Origin: Paramecium pentaurelia
Lineage: Eukaryota; Ciliophora; Oligohymenophorea; Peniculida; Parameciidae
Reading direction: 5' to 3'
DNA length: 64,000 bases
Assembly: GCA_905183005.1 (NCBI GenBank)
Contig: CAJJDO010000108.1
Coordinates: 303,924 to 367,923, forward strand
The notes under the pieces were generated by a model. The model saw only the letters and a list, made by a program, of their open reading frames with translations. It had not been told where the DNA came from and ran no database searches. The translations under genes and the position numbers were made by a program. Positions 11,348 to 25,583 of the stretch are shown here, piece by piece (within the stretch, counting starts at the first letter, position 1; every line of letters starts with the position of its first letter).

Positions 11348-13194
11348 TCATTACTATTTCTTAATTCTCTATCTAGATTGATTAAGTTTCTGTTTAAGTT
11401 TTGCAAATACTCTTACAGTAGCTCTTATAGTTACTTTGGAGAGTGCCTTACTTAATTCATTTTCAGAAATGAAGAAATTCTCATCTGAAAATTCTTGTTC
11501 AATCAATGGTTCTTCTCCATTCATTGTAATAAATGGATGATCCTAAATTAAATATTCATATTATACCATTAGTTATTCAAGTGTATGACGCTATCTTGAA
11601 TCTTTTTTAAGACAACAATTTAAGAAATCTGCTAAATCTGGATCAGTATCTTTAGAGAATTTAATTTCATTATTTGAAACAGCTTCTTTAAGTTATTAAA
11701 CATTTTTAGCTGGGAAAGGATGTTCTCCTTATGTAAGAATAAAGAATGTAATACCAGCAGCCCAGATATCTGCTGGTTTACCTTTAACTTAAGAAGTCTT
11801 AAAAGCTTCTGGTGGTAAGAATGCTTTGGTTCCAACATCACCTTATATCAAATCAGCAGATGAACTATCATACATTTATGCAACACCAAAATCTGCAATT
11901 TTTAAGTTATCAAATTCATCAATCAATAAATTATCTGGTTTAATATCTCTATGTACAATTCTAGCAAAGTTATGTACTTAATAGTTAATTATGTATATAT
12001 ACAATAATCTAATCCAAGTAAGAAATGTCTCAAATATTTCCTAATTTTTTCACTACTTATTTTAGGTGGTTTTTCTCCTTCATCCCAATCTATATGAACA
12101 CCTTCAGATTTCCAATACTATTTTGAATTAATAGATCCCTTTTTAACATGTTCCATTATTAGATATAATTTTCTTTCTTCTGGATCATCTATAACTTCCA
12201 CTAATCTAACTACATTTTAATGATCGACTTTTTTTAATATTGCTACTTCTTATTCTAATAATGAATATGCAGATGTCTCTTTTGTTAACAATTTACGTTT
12301 CAATTTGTTTTTATCAGCTATTTTCATTGCATAATATGATTAATCTATTTCATTATATATTAAACGCACCTTTCCAAAGGCTCCTCTACCCAATTCATGT
12401 AAAATTACAAAGTTATTCATTCTTTTTCTTCCTGCTTCATCTCGAGATCTCTCTAATATCTATGTTTCTTTTGGTTAATGGATTCCACTTAATCCTCTCA
12501 TCAATCTTACAGATCTTCTTTACTCTGCTGCATTTATTACATTTCTAAATGGATCACCTACTGAAAATGATTGCAATCTTCGTGGTCCTTTCCCCATTGG
12601 AACACTTAAAGTATTTGGTATTATTGGCATCTAAGCCTCATCTTAACATTATGATTATGATCGCATTATTCGTGGATTATCAACATCTTCTATCCTTAAA
12701 TAATGTTCATCTAAATCTAATTTAGATGCATTAGATCCACCCACAATAAAACTCTCAATTTCATTAGGTGATTCTAATATTGATGTCTATGAATTTAAAT
12801 GCTGTAATCTAGGAGATACAAGTGACATTCTTTTAGGAATAGTAATCTATAAGTTATATAATCATTATAATACCTATAGAGCATTAGTACTTTCATCTGA
12901 TACACTTTTTTAAGGAACATGATTGGCAGCACTAATTGGAGAGAGAATAGAACTTCTACCTTGACTATCATAAAATTTAAGTAATTTTTGACGAGTACAA
13001 GGTGTATTGTCTTCATCTCTCTTTTTTTTGAAGAGACTTATTAGATTAGTTTTTGGATTCTAAAGTAAATATTTTCGAATATCCTCTTTAGTTTTTTATT
13101 TTAAAATAGGTGGAGTTTTAGGAACTTATTCATTTTATTATTCTAATCGTTTCTTTCTTAGAACCTCTAAGAGATTCTATTTATTGTTATTCAT
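11348..13194 (-). CDS. Serine/threonine protein kinase, CaMKK-like
   Basis: A 589-residue protein with introns at 12847-12873, 11977-12002 and 11543-11566. Residues 1 to ~255 are a polar N-terminal extension rich in Ser/Pro. The kinase domain then shows LGRGAFGKVR (glycine loop), YAMKIA (VAIK lysine), HRDIKPDNLL (catalytic loop), ADFGVA (DFG) and VGTKAFLPPEAF (activation segment/APE). All key residues are present, so it should be active. The GTxAFxxPE segment and the insert after the glycine loop resemble CaMKK/SNF1-activating kinases. The 24-nt intron has no in-frame stop and could be retained. The Lys-rich C-terminus (KLKQKLNQSRQRIKK) could bind calmodulin (inference). Confidence 0.92.
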
Positions 13195-14010
13195 AAATTA
13201 TATTAATTATAAATTTTGAAAAAATACTTATAATGGTCATTATATTTTAATTTAAATTTTAAATCATAAGATTCTTGTTCATTATATTATTAAATATTCT
13301 TAATGAAATCTAAATATAATTTTTAAATAAGAAATAAAAGAATTATATGTTATAATACAACTTTATTAAATAATTTTCGATATTATTATTATTTTATTAA
13401 ACTTATATTATAATAAATTATTACTTATATATACACAAACTAGAAATACTCAAAATCATAATATTAAATGTAATTTATTTTAGAATAAATCAATTTTTCT
13501 AGAATGTCTTTTTGAACCATTTCATTTAAGAATTTGATTTTAATGTTAAAAATCTATTTAATATATAATTTTTTTTAATAATAACTAGTTTTATTCTAAT
13601 ATTAATTATTTTAATTATAAAAAAATAAATAAGATATCTTGATAATAAATAATAATATCTTACTGAAATACAATTTAATAATTAAATTAAGTTTCATCCT
13701 TAAGTGATTCTTATTTTAGACTCTCAAATAAAAACTTATTTATTTTTCAAATGCCCCTTCTATTGTTATATGAATTTCTAGGAATTCAACAATGTAAAGA
13801 TTATTAAATTTTTAGATATTTGAATAGAAACTATTAATTAATTAAGTATTAAGGATTTATGGATCGTACTTTCACCATTTTTAATAAGTAATTATGGTTT
13901 TGAGATATTTATATTACAAGTTTTTATTTCAAACATCTTATTTCTAAATTGATAAAAATTTGATAGGAAAATATTATTTATTTATCAGATGAAGAACCTA
14001 CTCAATTATT
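13195..14010. other. AT-rich divergent intergenic region
   Basis: About 815 bp between the divergent kinase and guanylyl cyclase genes, very AT-rich. I found no convincing ORF, RNA gene or motif. It presumably holds both promoters. Confidence 0.5.
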
Positions 14011-17000
14011 ATGATGAATTCAAAAAGCATACATATCAAGTGCATATAATTGATTTACAATTTATAGCTCCATTTCAAGAATGGCGAAGTAATAAAACTC
14101 GATGGTTATTCCACCTACTGCAATCATATAAATAGAAGCTCATCGATTTTATCTATTTTAATATTTGCACCTCTTCGAGTTATTAAGAACAACATATTGT
14201 ATTACAGTTTAAGTATTCTGTCTTTGATATTGTTGACATCAATATGGTCGATGTAATGAGAATTATGATATTGTAGAGATTAGTCACAATATGAATTTTA
14301 TTTCATTTTTTCATTTTAACTGCTTGCCCATATTAGTGTAGAGCTATATAATAAATTCAAAATTAATGGGCTAGACAAAAAATTAAACAATCAAGAAAAT
14401 AAAATACTGAAATAATGGGATGAATGTATTAGCAATAAAGAAATATTAAAAAGAATCAAATAGAAGGCAGCTACAAAACATAAAAATGATGATGTAAAAG
14501 AAAGAGATCGCAAGATTTCTTTTAAAAATAATGATAATTTGCAACGCTAACCTAGTCAAAGAAGCAGATCATCAGGATGTATCATAGTTTTTTTATTTAG
14601 TGTAATCATAACTTTCTCGATTATCTTTAAATTAAGGTAGAGCTAAGAGTCCATCAAATTAACATATAGATCGACTAGAAAAAATAGGTTCTAGATTTTC
14701 AGTAATGAGTCCCTTGATCCTTCAAGATATGCAAATTAAAAACTAATTGAAAATCAAATTAGTATAAGACCCAGCAATTAGAAATTTTATATAATAAATG
14801 CCAAGTATGTTTGACAAAAATAATTCAAAAATAAAAAAACCATAAGAAAATAAAAATATAAAAAATACTGATAAAATGGATCTAATTAAATCAATAAATT
14901 CTTCAGAAATATAAATTGGAGATGTAATTATTGTAGAAAGAAATTAAATTGCTTCATGTGACATATTAGTATTATATTGTAATGATGAAATTTATACTGT
15001 CTAAAATTAATTATGTGGTTATTCAGACAAGACTATTAGAAAACCATTAATTCTAAACAAATGTAAATCTTAATAATTATTCTTAGTTGATTCACATAAT
15101 TTAGTTCTATTTAAAAAGTCTTTTACTGGAACGATACAAATTACTGAAACCTCAAATAATATGTAGGGATACTTTTAATTAAAAAAAGATCCATAATCTT
15201 ATATAGTGTAAGATGATAATTTCATATTCGCATAAGAAAAATTATTAAATACACCATGGGTAATTGGAGTAGTAATTAAAGTTGGATTAAAGTGTCGTTG
15301 TTATAGAAACTTTTAAATTAAACCTTAAATGCCAAACTATCCTTAAGATTTATTACTTACACTTGTGTGTATTTAAATTGCACTCTTAATTGTAATAAAT
15401 TTTATATAATAATATAGATAATGTATATCATAATCTCATAAATTGATAATGTGAAATATTATCTAGATATTATGCAATTAATTTTTGAATGCCTTATGCA
15501 TTTAACATTTCTATTACCAAACAGTTTTGCATTTTATTATTCAATTGCTGCTCTTTATCAATAATAAATGATTCAAAAAATAAGTCATTTGGATATTAAA
15601 TAAATAAAAGACTTTCATCCAGAATAATACTATAATATAAAAAGAATATCTATGAATTTAGATAGTATACTTGATGGAAATTTTGAAATTAAAAATTTAA
15701 TATATAAGAATCAAGTTTGTTATTGTAAAGAGTCAGAATTGATACTTCATGCTTAAGAGGTAGCTTCATCAATTAATAGTCAAAATTTATTTAAGACTGC
15801 AGATTCTAAAGAAGATTCAAAACCTGATATATTATTATCTAATAAAATGTAAAATAATACTTTTAATGCTGCAAAATATTAAGAAGATGAAATAATTAGT
15901 GTAGATGATGAAGAAGATGATATTGGGGCAAATATGCCTTAATCTATTGAATTTAGATTGATTAGCAATTTTACTAATTTAACTCAATAAGATCTAAATA
16001 TTGTAGTTTAACCACTTAATGCATCTGAAAAAAGTGAATACTAGCCAAAATCAACTAATAGAATTCATCAATCTATTCATATAAGAAGTCTTAGATAAAT
16101 TGCTATGAAAGATAGCAGATTAGATAGAAAGTCAATAAATGTAAATGAGATGATACAATCAATCAATAGCAATAAAGAAAATCTAGCATTATTATAATTA
16201 AGTTTAAATTAAGTATCATATACGAAACTAATATATACAGCAACAGGAGAGGAAAAGATTAAGAATACTCATGTAAATGTATTAGATGAGAAATAAATTT
16301 AGATTGCCAAATCATTTGGTTATGAATTCGTTTGTGTAAACAAAATTTAGTAATCAATTAATTTAATTTTAGAAATACACTCACATATATTATTAAATAG
16401 AATCTTTAAATATATTCATTTAAATTGATTGATATGTAGATGCATCGTCATCATTAGAGATTATATATGTTATTTGAATTAGATTCTGAGTATGAATAAT
16501 TATTGAAAGCTCCTTATATCTTATTTATTAGAGAATCTAATAATAAAGTACCTGAAATGATTGATGAGATGAAGACAGGATTAAGATCATCACTTCCTAT
16601 TATAATAAATCAAGAGAATGAATAAATACATTAAATTCATTACTTTTATTGTTTACTAAATCATTAAGATGCTGAGGCATATGTAAGTTAATAAGCAACA
16701 TCCTAATAAAATACACTTGAAACAGAGGAAATCATTTATAGTTCATTAGAATCATTATAACTTAATATCATTTTGGGATTCAAATATAATTTAAAACCAT
16801 AAGCTTAAGATTTTATCAAAAATATTGAAAAATCTGAATAGTAATTATTATTATATACTGAATAATATTTTGCATTTGCTAATTCAATATTATCCCAAAC
16901 TGATATACAACATCATAATAAATTTGTATTTGAATAAGATAATGATGAAGATCTAAGAGCTTATTTTAAGAAATCTTTACAATAATTTTCTTAAATATTT

Positions 17001-20000
17001 TAAGAATAATAACCTATGTTTGGTTCATAAATGCATTCTCTTAAATAATTATCTAATGTAAATCCATCTATGCTATCAAATAAAAAAACATCTGAAGATT
17101 TTCATTAGACTTCTTCTATTGTTGTTATTCTAAGCAGTTAAGCATTTAAAATTATAGAAAATAATAGCTATATGATCAATCATCTTAAATTATTACTTAG
17201 TTTTTCTAAAGTTACACTTCTATATGATGCTAATCCATCATCATTAGAACATCTATAAAAATGTTTTGATGGTCCTAATATGACTCTAAATCTAATATTT
17301 GAAAATCAAGGTTTATTGAAGAGTTATTAAGGATATCATCTTTAAATTGCATAGTTATAAGAATTTAGTTATTTTTAATAATTCAAATATGAAAATGTTA
17401 ATAAATAAACTTTTTTTAAGAAAATGATACAATCATTAAAAGTTAGATTAGTTTATGAAAGATGTATTTATTATAATTTATATATAAGGTTTATTTAATG
17501 AATTATTAATATTTCATAATTCAGATGCCATACTATAAGGTTTTAATGAATTGAATGAATTTCTATTCTATTATGTACCTTTGTTAAATGTGTTATCAAA
17601 ATATTAGATTAGAGTTGCTTTTGAAAGAACTATGTTCTTTTCTTGTTTTACAATAACATTTTATATAGTTAATGTTGTATTTTTTAATACATAATTCAAT
17701 ATATTTCTGGAATTCATATTTTACTCTTTCATTTATACTCTAATTATCTATGTATTAGCAACAATTTAATTCATTTAAATTTATAAGAATAATAAAATAG
17801 ATATTCATTAATAAAAAGTAATAGAAGGTTACATAAAAATGTCAAAGAAATAACGTCATTATTTTTATTTTGGAATTAAATGTAAATCATATTAATTATT
17901 ATTAGCTATCCTATAAGGCATAGTAACATAATTAATATTTGCTGATCAATCATAAATATAAAGTATAGATGTAATAATAGTATATACATTTTTATCAATT
18001 ACACTTAATGATGCAATAAATACAATGATAAATACAGGACTAATTATAATGTCAAGTATCACATATATTTTATCCTTTTCATTTTACATTTTAATTCACT
18101 TTACTGTTATGAATCCTAACTCTTATTTTACCTTTGAAGTCATAAATATATTTGAAATCTTATTAACTATTTTCCTACTTTAAATATCTGAGTCATGGTT
18201 ATAGCATTTCTCTATGTTTTAAGTACCTGATATGGATGGAATATTTTAGAAGATCTACAACAAATTCAATATATATAAAAGTGAAAGTTATTATAGAAAT
18301 CATTTTCTTTTATTATTATAAAAAGAAATCAATAGAGTTTTTGAAAATTTTGAATAAGTTGATCTAAATATATAAAAATGTAAGTATATTTATATATTCA
18401 TTTTATAGTATTATTAAATAAGAAAGCATTGCCATAATCATTTGGAACATGGTAATCTTAAGTGTTTTAGAAAGCATAATCAATAATGAAATGGAGAAAG
18501 AAATCTACTATTTAAGGATTATAATTAATTTGTTTTCATTGTTAGATGTTAATAATAATTTATTCATAATCAGATGATACTTATTATTTTCTCATAATTT
18601 ACATTGTTTACTTAATAATTTAAGTTTTATTGTTTTGGTTCTAATTAATATATAATCTAAATTCTAGATAATTGTAATATTTAGAAGTAGTTAAATTTAT
18701 GATTTGTGGAGCTGCTACTTTGATAACAATAATGGGATTATCAATAACTAGTATGAATTCCATATATCACCCTTTTACTGAATTATTAGTGACCTTTTAA
18801 TTATCAAGCAAATTACATCCTATTTATGATAATAGATTATATTTAATTCCTACAGTTTTTGTATTGATTGCATATTTTATAATGTAAATAATATATATTT
18901 TTATATAGATTCATTATTTAAATTGAGATTGCTCCATATTTTATAATCATAAAAATTGTATTAATTTTATTATTCTCTGTTTAATAATATATTATTAAGA
19001 GTTATGTAAAGAATTAATAATTATTTTAGTTCATTTTATTAGAAGAAGATCAAGCAACTAATTAGATCAATTTTATTGAAGAGAATAATAAAATACATGA
19101 TATTTTGGGAATACTCTTGCCTAAATTTATTAGACATCGTTTAAATGAGAGTAATATTACTTATTATTATAATTATAGCTGATGAATATAATATCCATTA
19201 GAATTAAGGAGATGTGGCTATTGTTTTTTGTGATTTATGCAATTTTGATTAAGTTATAATGGAAGAATAGGAAAACATAGTACAATTCTTAGATGATTTA
19301 TTCAGAACCTTTGATAAATATTGTGAAATTTGTGGAGTTTAGAAAATTGAAACTGTAGGTAAAACTTATATGGCATCTGCTGGTCTTAAAGCATGTGAAT
19401 AAGAATTAGTCTATTTATCTGAAATTTAACCTGTTTAAAGAGCATTGAATTTGGCTGAAATGATGATGATGTATATTAGATCAAAACTGTAATTTTATTA
19501 TATATAAGAATTAGATGGGGTATTAATTGTCAACCATTAGTGGGTAAAATTGGAATACATTATGGAAGAGCAATATCAGGAGTTATTGGATTTCATAAAC
19601 CTTAATTTTCATTGATTGGAGATACTATCAATACAACAAGTAGAGTTTGTTCTACTGGATAAGAGGATAAAATTACTTTATCAGAGAAGGCTTTTGAATA
19701 GTTGAATAATGATAAAGTAGAATTTGAAGTGAGATATGTAGAAATGAAAGGTTTAGGTTTAAGACCTACATATGTATTTCTCTAAAGACTTAATATAAAG
19801 AATGGTATTTCAAAAAGTGATGTTAGTAATGGTTCTAGTAAACAAAATACAGTTAATATTACTAATAGAGTGAATAGTTAATCTTTATAAAGAAATGGAT
19901 TGAAAAAAAGAACATTAGCATAATAGGATCCTTTAACTTAACGTTCAAGACCTATTTTATAATTCTAATTATCTTGGAATTTTTAATAATAATAATAATA

Positions 20001-21699
20001 ATAATAATAATCATAATTATGGTAAAATTCATAATCATTAACAGATGAATAAATTAATATTAAAGGATTTTAAAAATAAGTTTCAAATTGTAATTTAAAT
20101 TAAATTAATAATTTGAATATTGGTGATAATGATAATGATGATAAAGTTAGTTTGATTTAATGTGCTTCTAAAACAGGTTTATTGTAAAATTTAGAAAATA
20201 TGTTATAACGTAAACTTCATTTTGAAAAATATTAACCAGAAGTAGATCATTATATAGATTATGATTAATTACTTGTAATTATTATTATTATTTAGAATGT
20301 AATTTTATTGAAAAATGAAACTGGAGTTGAAGAGACTACTATTTTAGAGAGTTCTTTTATGGAATTACTTTAAAAATCTTATTATTAAAATTAGAATAAT
20401 TATTTAGAGTATCATGATTATATATATCAATAATCATAGACTCTTACTAATAAAATAATTCAAATATATACCTTATATTATTTGATTAAATAATTTTGTT
20501 TGATAGGTGATTATCATGTTATTTCAGTACCATTAATTATATTATAATGGATAGGATGTGCATTAAATTTAATATCTTTAATGATTTATAAAAAGAAAAT
20601 AATATCTTATTGGATAATGTTGATATATATTCAATTAACTTTTTAATTAATTATTGGAGGACTCTTTATTATTTTTGATGTAAATGATTTCTTAAGTTAC
20701 TTACATATTATTGAGATGATATTTATACAATCTTTCTTTAGTAATATATAATTACTTCATTTTTGGATAAAAATATTATTTTGCATAAGTAGTTTTTTAT
20801 TTGAAGCACTAATATTAATATTTATTTATGAATACAGAATATCTCTATTTTTTGTATTTGCTGCAGTAATATACAATATTAATTATTCATATTTTTTAGA
20901 AGAACAATAAGTAGCTTGTTTTAATTAAAAAAACATTTTTTAGAGTCAATAAAATAAAGAATCACAATTATTATAATATTTACTTCCAAAACATGTATAC
21001 ATTTGATAAATTTAGATTTTATAAACATTTTTTGATGATAATACTAGAGCTAGATGTTTAAGTGATAAAATTGAAGATGTAACTATTTTATTTGCTGATA
21101 TTGCTGGATTTACTGAATATTCAAGTAAAGTAACTGCTGAATAAGTCTTATTAATGTTAAAAAATCTATTTGTGGAATTTGATAGAAAATGTTATGAATT
21201 AAATGTTTATAAACTGTATACTATAGGAGATTGTTATGTTGCTATTGGAATGATAGATTTCAATGATAGAAATCCAAGTGAAGAAGCAAAGAATATTGTA
21301 GATTTAGCATTTGAAATGATTAGAATAATTGAAATTGTTAGGAAATAAATAGATTTTGATGGATTAGATATGAGAATAGGCATTCATACAGGTTGTGTTT
21401 TTGGAGGAGTTATGGGAACTGACATTGTTAGATATGATATATATGGTCCAGATGTTCTTATAGCTAATAAAATGGAATCAAATGGAAAAAAAGGATAAGT
21501 ACATGTAAGTGCTGCAACAAAATAATTGTTATAATAGGATTATGAAGACAAATATTCTTTTACTTTCAACACAAAAGTCACTTTGTCTTCAATTAATAGA
21601 AGTATTGAAGGCTTTATTATAGAAAGTTTGATTGAAGATCAATATCCTTCTGATTAGATTATTGATCAATAGATTGAACCATTGCAATCAGAACATTGA
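14011..21699 (+). CDS. Guanylyl cyclase with N-terminal P4-ATPase-like domain
   Basis: About 2,480 residues with ten or so short introns (14253-14276, 14579-14600, 15392-15417, ~16319-16350, 17464-17488, 18380-18408, 18884-18908, 19151-19178, 19489-19508, 20995-21015). The layout is the one known for ciliate and apicomplexan guanylyl cyclases: a P4-ATPase-like half (to ~18990), cyclase domain C1 (~19190-19790), a second TM set (~20500-20940) and C2 (~21050-21600). The ATPase phosphorylation motif DKTGT is replaced by NLDSI just before LDGNFEIKNL, so that half cannot pump. C1 has KIETVGKTYM (Glu typical of guanine specificity) and the Asn/Arg pair in GDTINTT-SR. C2 has both metal Asp residues (LFADIAGF, TIGDCY). 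This makes one composite site with inverted topology. It is likely in ciliary or plasma membrane. Confidence 0.93.
19986..20030 (+). repeat. Poly-Gln (TAA)n run in the guanylyl cyclase linker
   Basis: A run of TAA codons, read as Gln, lies in the cytoplasmic linker between C1 and the second membrane block. The surrounding linker is Asn/Gln-rich and looks unstructured. Confidence 0.7.
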
Positions 21700-21732
21700 T
21701 TGTTATTATTTTTTCATTGTTGTATAAATGTA

Positions 21733-22081
21733 TCATTTCTTAATTTACTTTACGATTTTAACTTCTTCTACTAAAAATGCTCTAATGATTCTATTTTTAA
21801 GTGCTCCAGCACTCAATACTCCACCATATGGTCTTGAAACTGTTCTCTATCTTCTTGCAAGTTGTTTTAGTTTTGTAGGTCTGATTCTCTTTAATCCATT
21901 TAAAACAACATTCAAATTAGAATCTGCACATGTAGATGCAGTTGTCTTCTTATTTGGATATTAAACAACAACATTGCCACCTTCAATTAATTCACTTTTT
22001 ACCTGGAGTCTTTACTTTTCTGATCTTATTTGATCTTGTATTATAGCTTGTTCTTCTTCTATAAGTTACTCTTACACCCAT
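21733..22081 (-). CDS. RPL34: 60S ribosomal protein L34 (eL34)
   Basis: A 108-residue large-subunit ribosomal protein with one 22-nt intron at 21981-22002 that contains an in-frame TGA. The N-terminus VTYRRRTSYNTRSNK is the eL34 signature; later conserved parts are RIRPTKLKQLARRQRTVSRPYGG and NRIIRAFLVEE. The length is slightly shorter than the human protein because the Lys/Ala-rich tail is missing, as in other protists. The cysteine pairs found in many eL34 proteins are not retained. It is convergent with the guanylyl cyclase gene, only 33 bp separating the stops. Confidence 0.95.
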
Positions 22082-22171
22082 TTATTAAAAATCTTTATTT
22101 TAAATTTTTTAATTTCTATATAAATATACTAAATCAACTTTTACAATAAATAAATACAAACTAAAAATTAT

Positions 22172-23188
22172 TCAGCTCCACATATTTCCCAAATCCTTAT
22201 ATGATTTTGATTTTATTTTCTCTAATTTTATAGAACTCATTTAATATTATTATTCTGTCTAACGTAATCTATGCATTAATTGTGTTTCCTATTATTCTAA
22301 TTATTATAATCTTTCCTATGCTTGCATATTAAATAAGTAAGCATCTTCTACTTTCTTTTTGTAATTTGTTTTTGCTATTACTTATTTTGTTTACCAAAAT
22401 AATTGCAATTTCTCTTATTATTATTATTCCATCACTTTCACTCTTCTATAAGCTTTAACATTATCTGATCTCAATTCTGTCATTGTCTAATACAAACCTA
22501 ATTGAATTGATTCCTTTAATTATTTATTCTCTTCAACCTTTATTTATAATCTTAATATTATATATATTTTACATTTATCCTAATTTCCCTTTTGTTCTTT
22601 GCATTATCTAGAAATGTTTTTACCTTTATTACTATATTTCATTCCTCTTTCTATCAATGATTTCCTTTTACATCAACTGGTATTTTTATTATAATTATTC
22701 CTTATAAAACTTATTTTATTTGCAAGTATATATTTATTGCATACTTCTTTCTAAGCTTTTAGTCTCAATACTTTAAATAAGTATACTTTCATAAGATTTT
22801 TTTTCTCTTATTAACTCATATATTGAACTCTAGCCTTTACTTTTCCAATATTCATATCAATAATCTTGTTAGCTGAATGAACTTCAGGATATCTCTAATT
22901 TTCCATTTATTACTCCAACTCATAACTAATATTCTCTTAAAATATATAATACTATTCTGAAGGATACTCATTCACAGTCTATAATGCCCATTCAATTTAA
23001 CTTTAAACCTTTTCAGTTGATGATTAATATTCATTAGATTTCATAACTTATTGTAACAAATCCTAAATTTCATTTTTTCTTCCTTATTCTAATTAGTCTT
23101 ATAATGTATTTAGATCCAATAAAACATAATCCTATTCTTTAGAATCAAAAACAAACTCCCCTTCTTAATTTGTACTTATTGAAATCAT
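22172..23188 (-). CDS. Coiled-coil protein, function unknown
   Basis: The frame starts at ATG 23188 (MISISTNQEG) and ends near TGA 22172 (KSKSYKDLGNMWS). Several short introns are needed and were not all placed. The first ~170 residues are helical and rich in Gln, Glu and Lys, with a conserved-looking block RYPEVHSANKIIDMNIGK. It is followed by basic coiled coil. The start lies about 90 bp downstream of the eL34 gene on the same strand when read in their direction of transcription reversed (that is, it is the upstream neighbour of eL34). I do not recognise a family. Confidence 0.6.
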
Positions 23189-23877
23189 ATAAATATAATA
23201 TTTATTATTTAAGGATTATAAATATTAAAAAGCAAGAATTAATCTTTATTGAAATATATAAAAATTCAATTTAAACATTTATTAACAATGTAAAACTGAA
23301 TTGTATAAATTAATAATAAAATATAATAGACATATTTAAACAATTTTTGTAAAATTTATAAGATTTTATAATTCTTTTAATAATTATCAAAATTTGGATT
23401 TGATTTTTATTAAAGAAAAACAAAGTAGAGGTATTATATTACTTTTTGTTTTTATACAAATATCTAGTTCTATATTATTTAATTTTATTGGATTAATTTT
23501 TATTTTTTAATTTAGTAGAATTTGTATTAATTAGAAATATTCATTATTTTGCAAATATTGATAAACTAATAAATTTCATTTAAATGATATTTTTAGAATT
23601 TATAGTAAATTATTTTGAAAAATTAAAAAAAACAATCAGCTAATGTTATTAATTTCAAAGCTTCATGGTTTGCGATTTAAAAAAGTAATTAAAATTGATT
23701 AAATATAAAAATACTATTAATTTTTTATCAATTAGTTTGTAATTCCTCAGGTATGATAAAACATTACTATGTATTTTTGTTTATATAAGTAATAATAACT
23801 ATTGTATATATAAAATAACCAATATATGTAATATTTGATTTATTAATAAAGATTAAATATATATATATATTTCTACT
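23189..23877. other. AT-rich intergenic region
   Basis: Nearly 700 bp of very AT-rich DNA between divergent genes, ending in a short (AT)n stretch. No coding or RNA signal was found. Confidence 0.6.
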
Positions 23878-25536
23878 ATGGAAACATAAAATGAGATGAA
23901 TTAAACTCTTTCATTATTAGAAATTAAGTAATTTAATTATTCATTTGTTTAAGAAATAGAATCAGATCAAGGAATTTATTCAATTCAATAATAATTAAAT
24001 TCTTATTTGCAACAATTTTATTACTTAACCTTAGTCTTTAAGTTTAATTTAAAGTCAACAAAATAATGATGTTTATTGTACTATAAACATACTAATTTAT
24101 TGATTTGTTGAATTATGTTTATCATTACTTTTAGATGAAAAACTAGCATATTAGATTGTAATTATAATATCATATCCAGAAAAAAGAAAAGAATACATAT
24201 ATATATGATTACAACATTTTTAGATTGCTTATTTATGACATCATTTTTAATATTAGAAAAATCAGGAATCACCTTATACATATATAGTAATATATTACTT
24301 GTCTGTGCTTTAATATTGGATTGCTATCTATTGTATTTTAATAGAAGAATGTAGGAATCAATTAAAAAATTAAACAAAACATCAACAATTATTAGATTTT
24401 ATATTTTGATATGTTCAATATTTGTTAGTTTAAGATTGGATAAGATTATAAATTGGGAATGGAGTGCTGTATTATGGGCTTTATGGTTAGGTTTATTTTG
24501 TTCAATTGCCATTAGTATTGGATGTTTAATCATAACTTTTAATAAAGTAGTTTAATATTTATTTGATAAATCAAGCACTTAAAAATCTAAAAGTATTAAA
24601 ATTGTAAATATATAGTCATTTCCTATATCTGGTTAACACAATTATCAATTTATATAACAATATGTATAGGGCTTACTTCATTAGGTTATTTAGATTTATT
24701 AACTATGAAACTGAATTATTAGAGGAATTTCATTATTCTTCAATATTACATTATAGCTGAACTCATTATAATAATGTTCTATTAAATATATTTCCATATA
24801 GAAATAAATGAATATATTTATAGTATTCTCTAAGATGATGAACCATTAAATAATTAATAATAATTATCTGCACATTCATAAAGAAACAATTAAACATTAT
24901 AAAATTTAAATGTACTTACTTCAAGAACAAGAATACCTTAAGTTATGCAAAAGATCTCTAAAGCTTATTTCAGTATTCCAAAAGAAAAAGATAAATATAT
25001 TAAAGATTCTATTCATGGTTCTCCAATGTTAAAACTATCATAAAAAGGACATAAAAGAGCATTTTCAAGTTAAGGCGTAGGATCTTAAATGTTTTAAGAA
25101 TTAGATTTCAAAATAATTGAAAAATAATCATGTGCTATTGATTAAGGTATTACAAATAGAACAAGATCTTAGGTTGAAAAAAGAAGAAGCAATTCTTAAT
25201 TGATTACTGTAATTAGTAAAAATATTAAAGATTGTTAGAGATGAATCTATTCAAAATTAGAAATTAGACATTAGTTAGACTAGTAATGTTTGTATAGTTT
25301 GTTATGAAAGAGGACCAAATGCAGTATTTATGAATTGTGGACATGGAGGTACTTGTTATTAATGTGCTATTGATATATGGAAATAAAAAACAGAATGTTA
25401 TTTATGCAGAGATGTAATTGAATTATAAAGATTATAGAAAATAGTTTATATTTTGAAAGTAGATCTTGATGAGAGATTAGGAGATCTTTTCAAAGTTGTT
25501 TCAACCACTTAAATGATAGATTAATTTAACAAATGA
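23878..25536 (+). CDS. Multi-pass membrane protein with C-terminal RING finger
   Basis: The start at ATG 23878 gives METQNEMNQTLSLLEIKQ. The middle holds several strongly hydrophobic segments (for example around 24200-24330, 24390-24560, 24640-24790). They are followed by a Ser-rich cytoplasmic stretch and a C-terminal C3HC4-type RING at about 25290-25430 (CIVCYERGPNAV, NCGHGGTCYQCA, CYLCR). TGA is at 25534. The RING predicts a membrane-anchored ubiquitin ligase. Ciliates have large families of such proteins. Several short introns are needed and were not all resolved. Confidence 0.75.
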
Positions 25537-25583
25537 TATTAACTATTTGTATTAATAATTGAATATCTTAATATAGTTGATTC

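Noticed and set aside
21728..21964. Plus-strand hydrophobic frame
   Set aside because: Antisense shadow of the eL34 gene.
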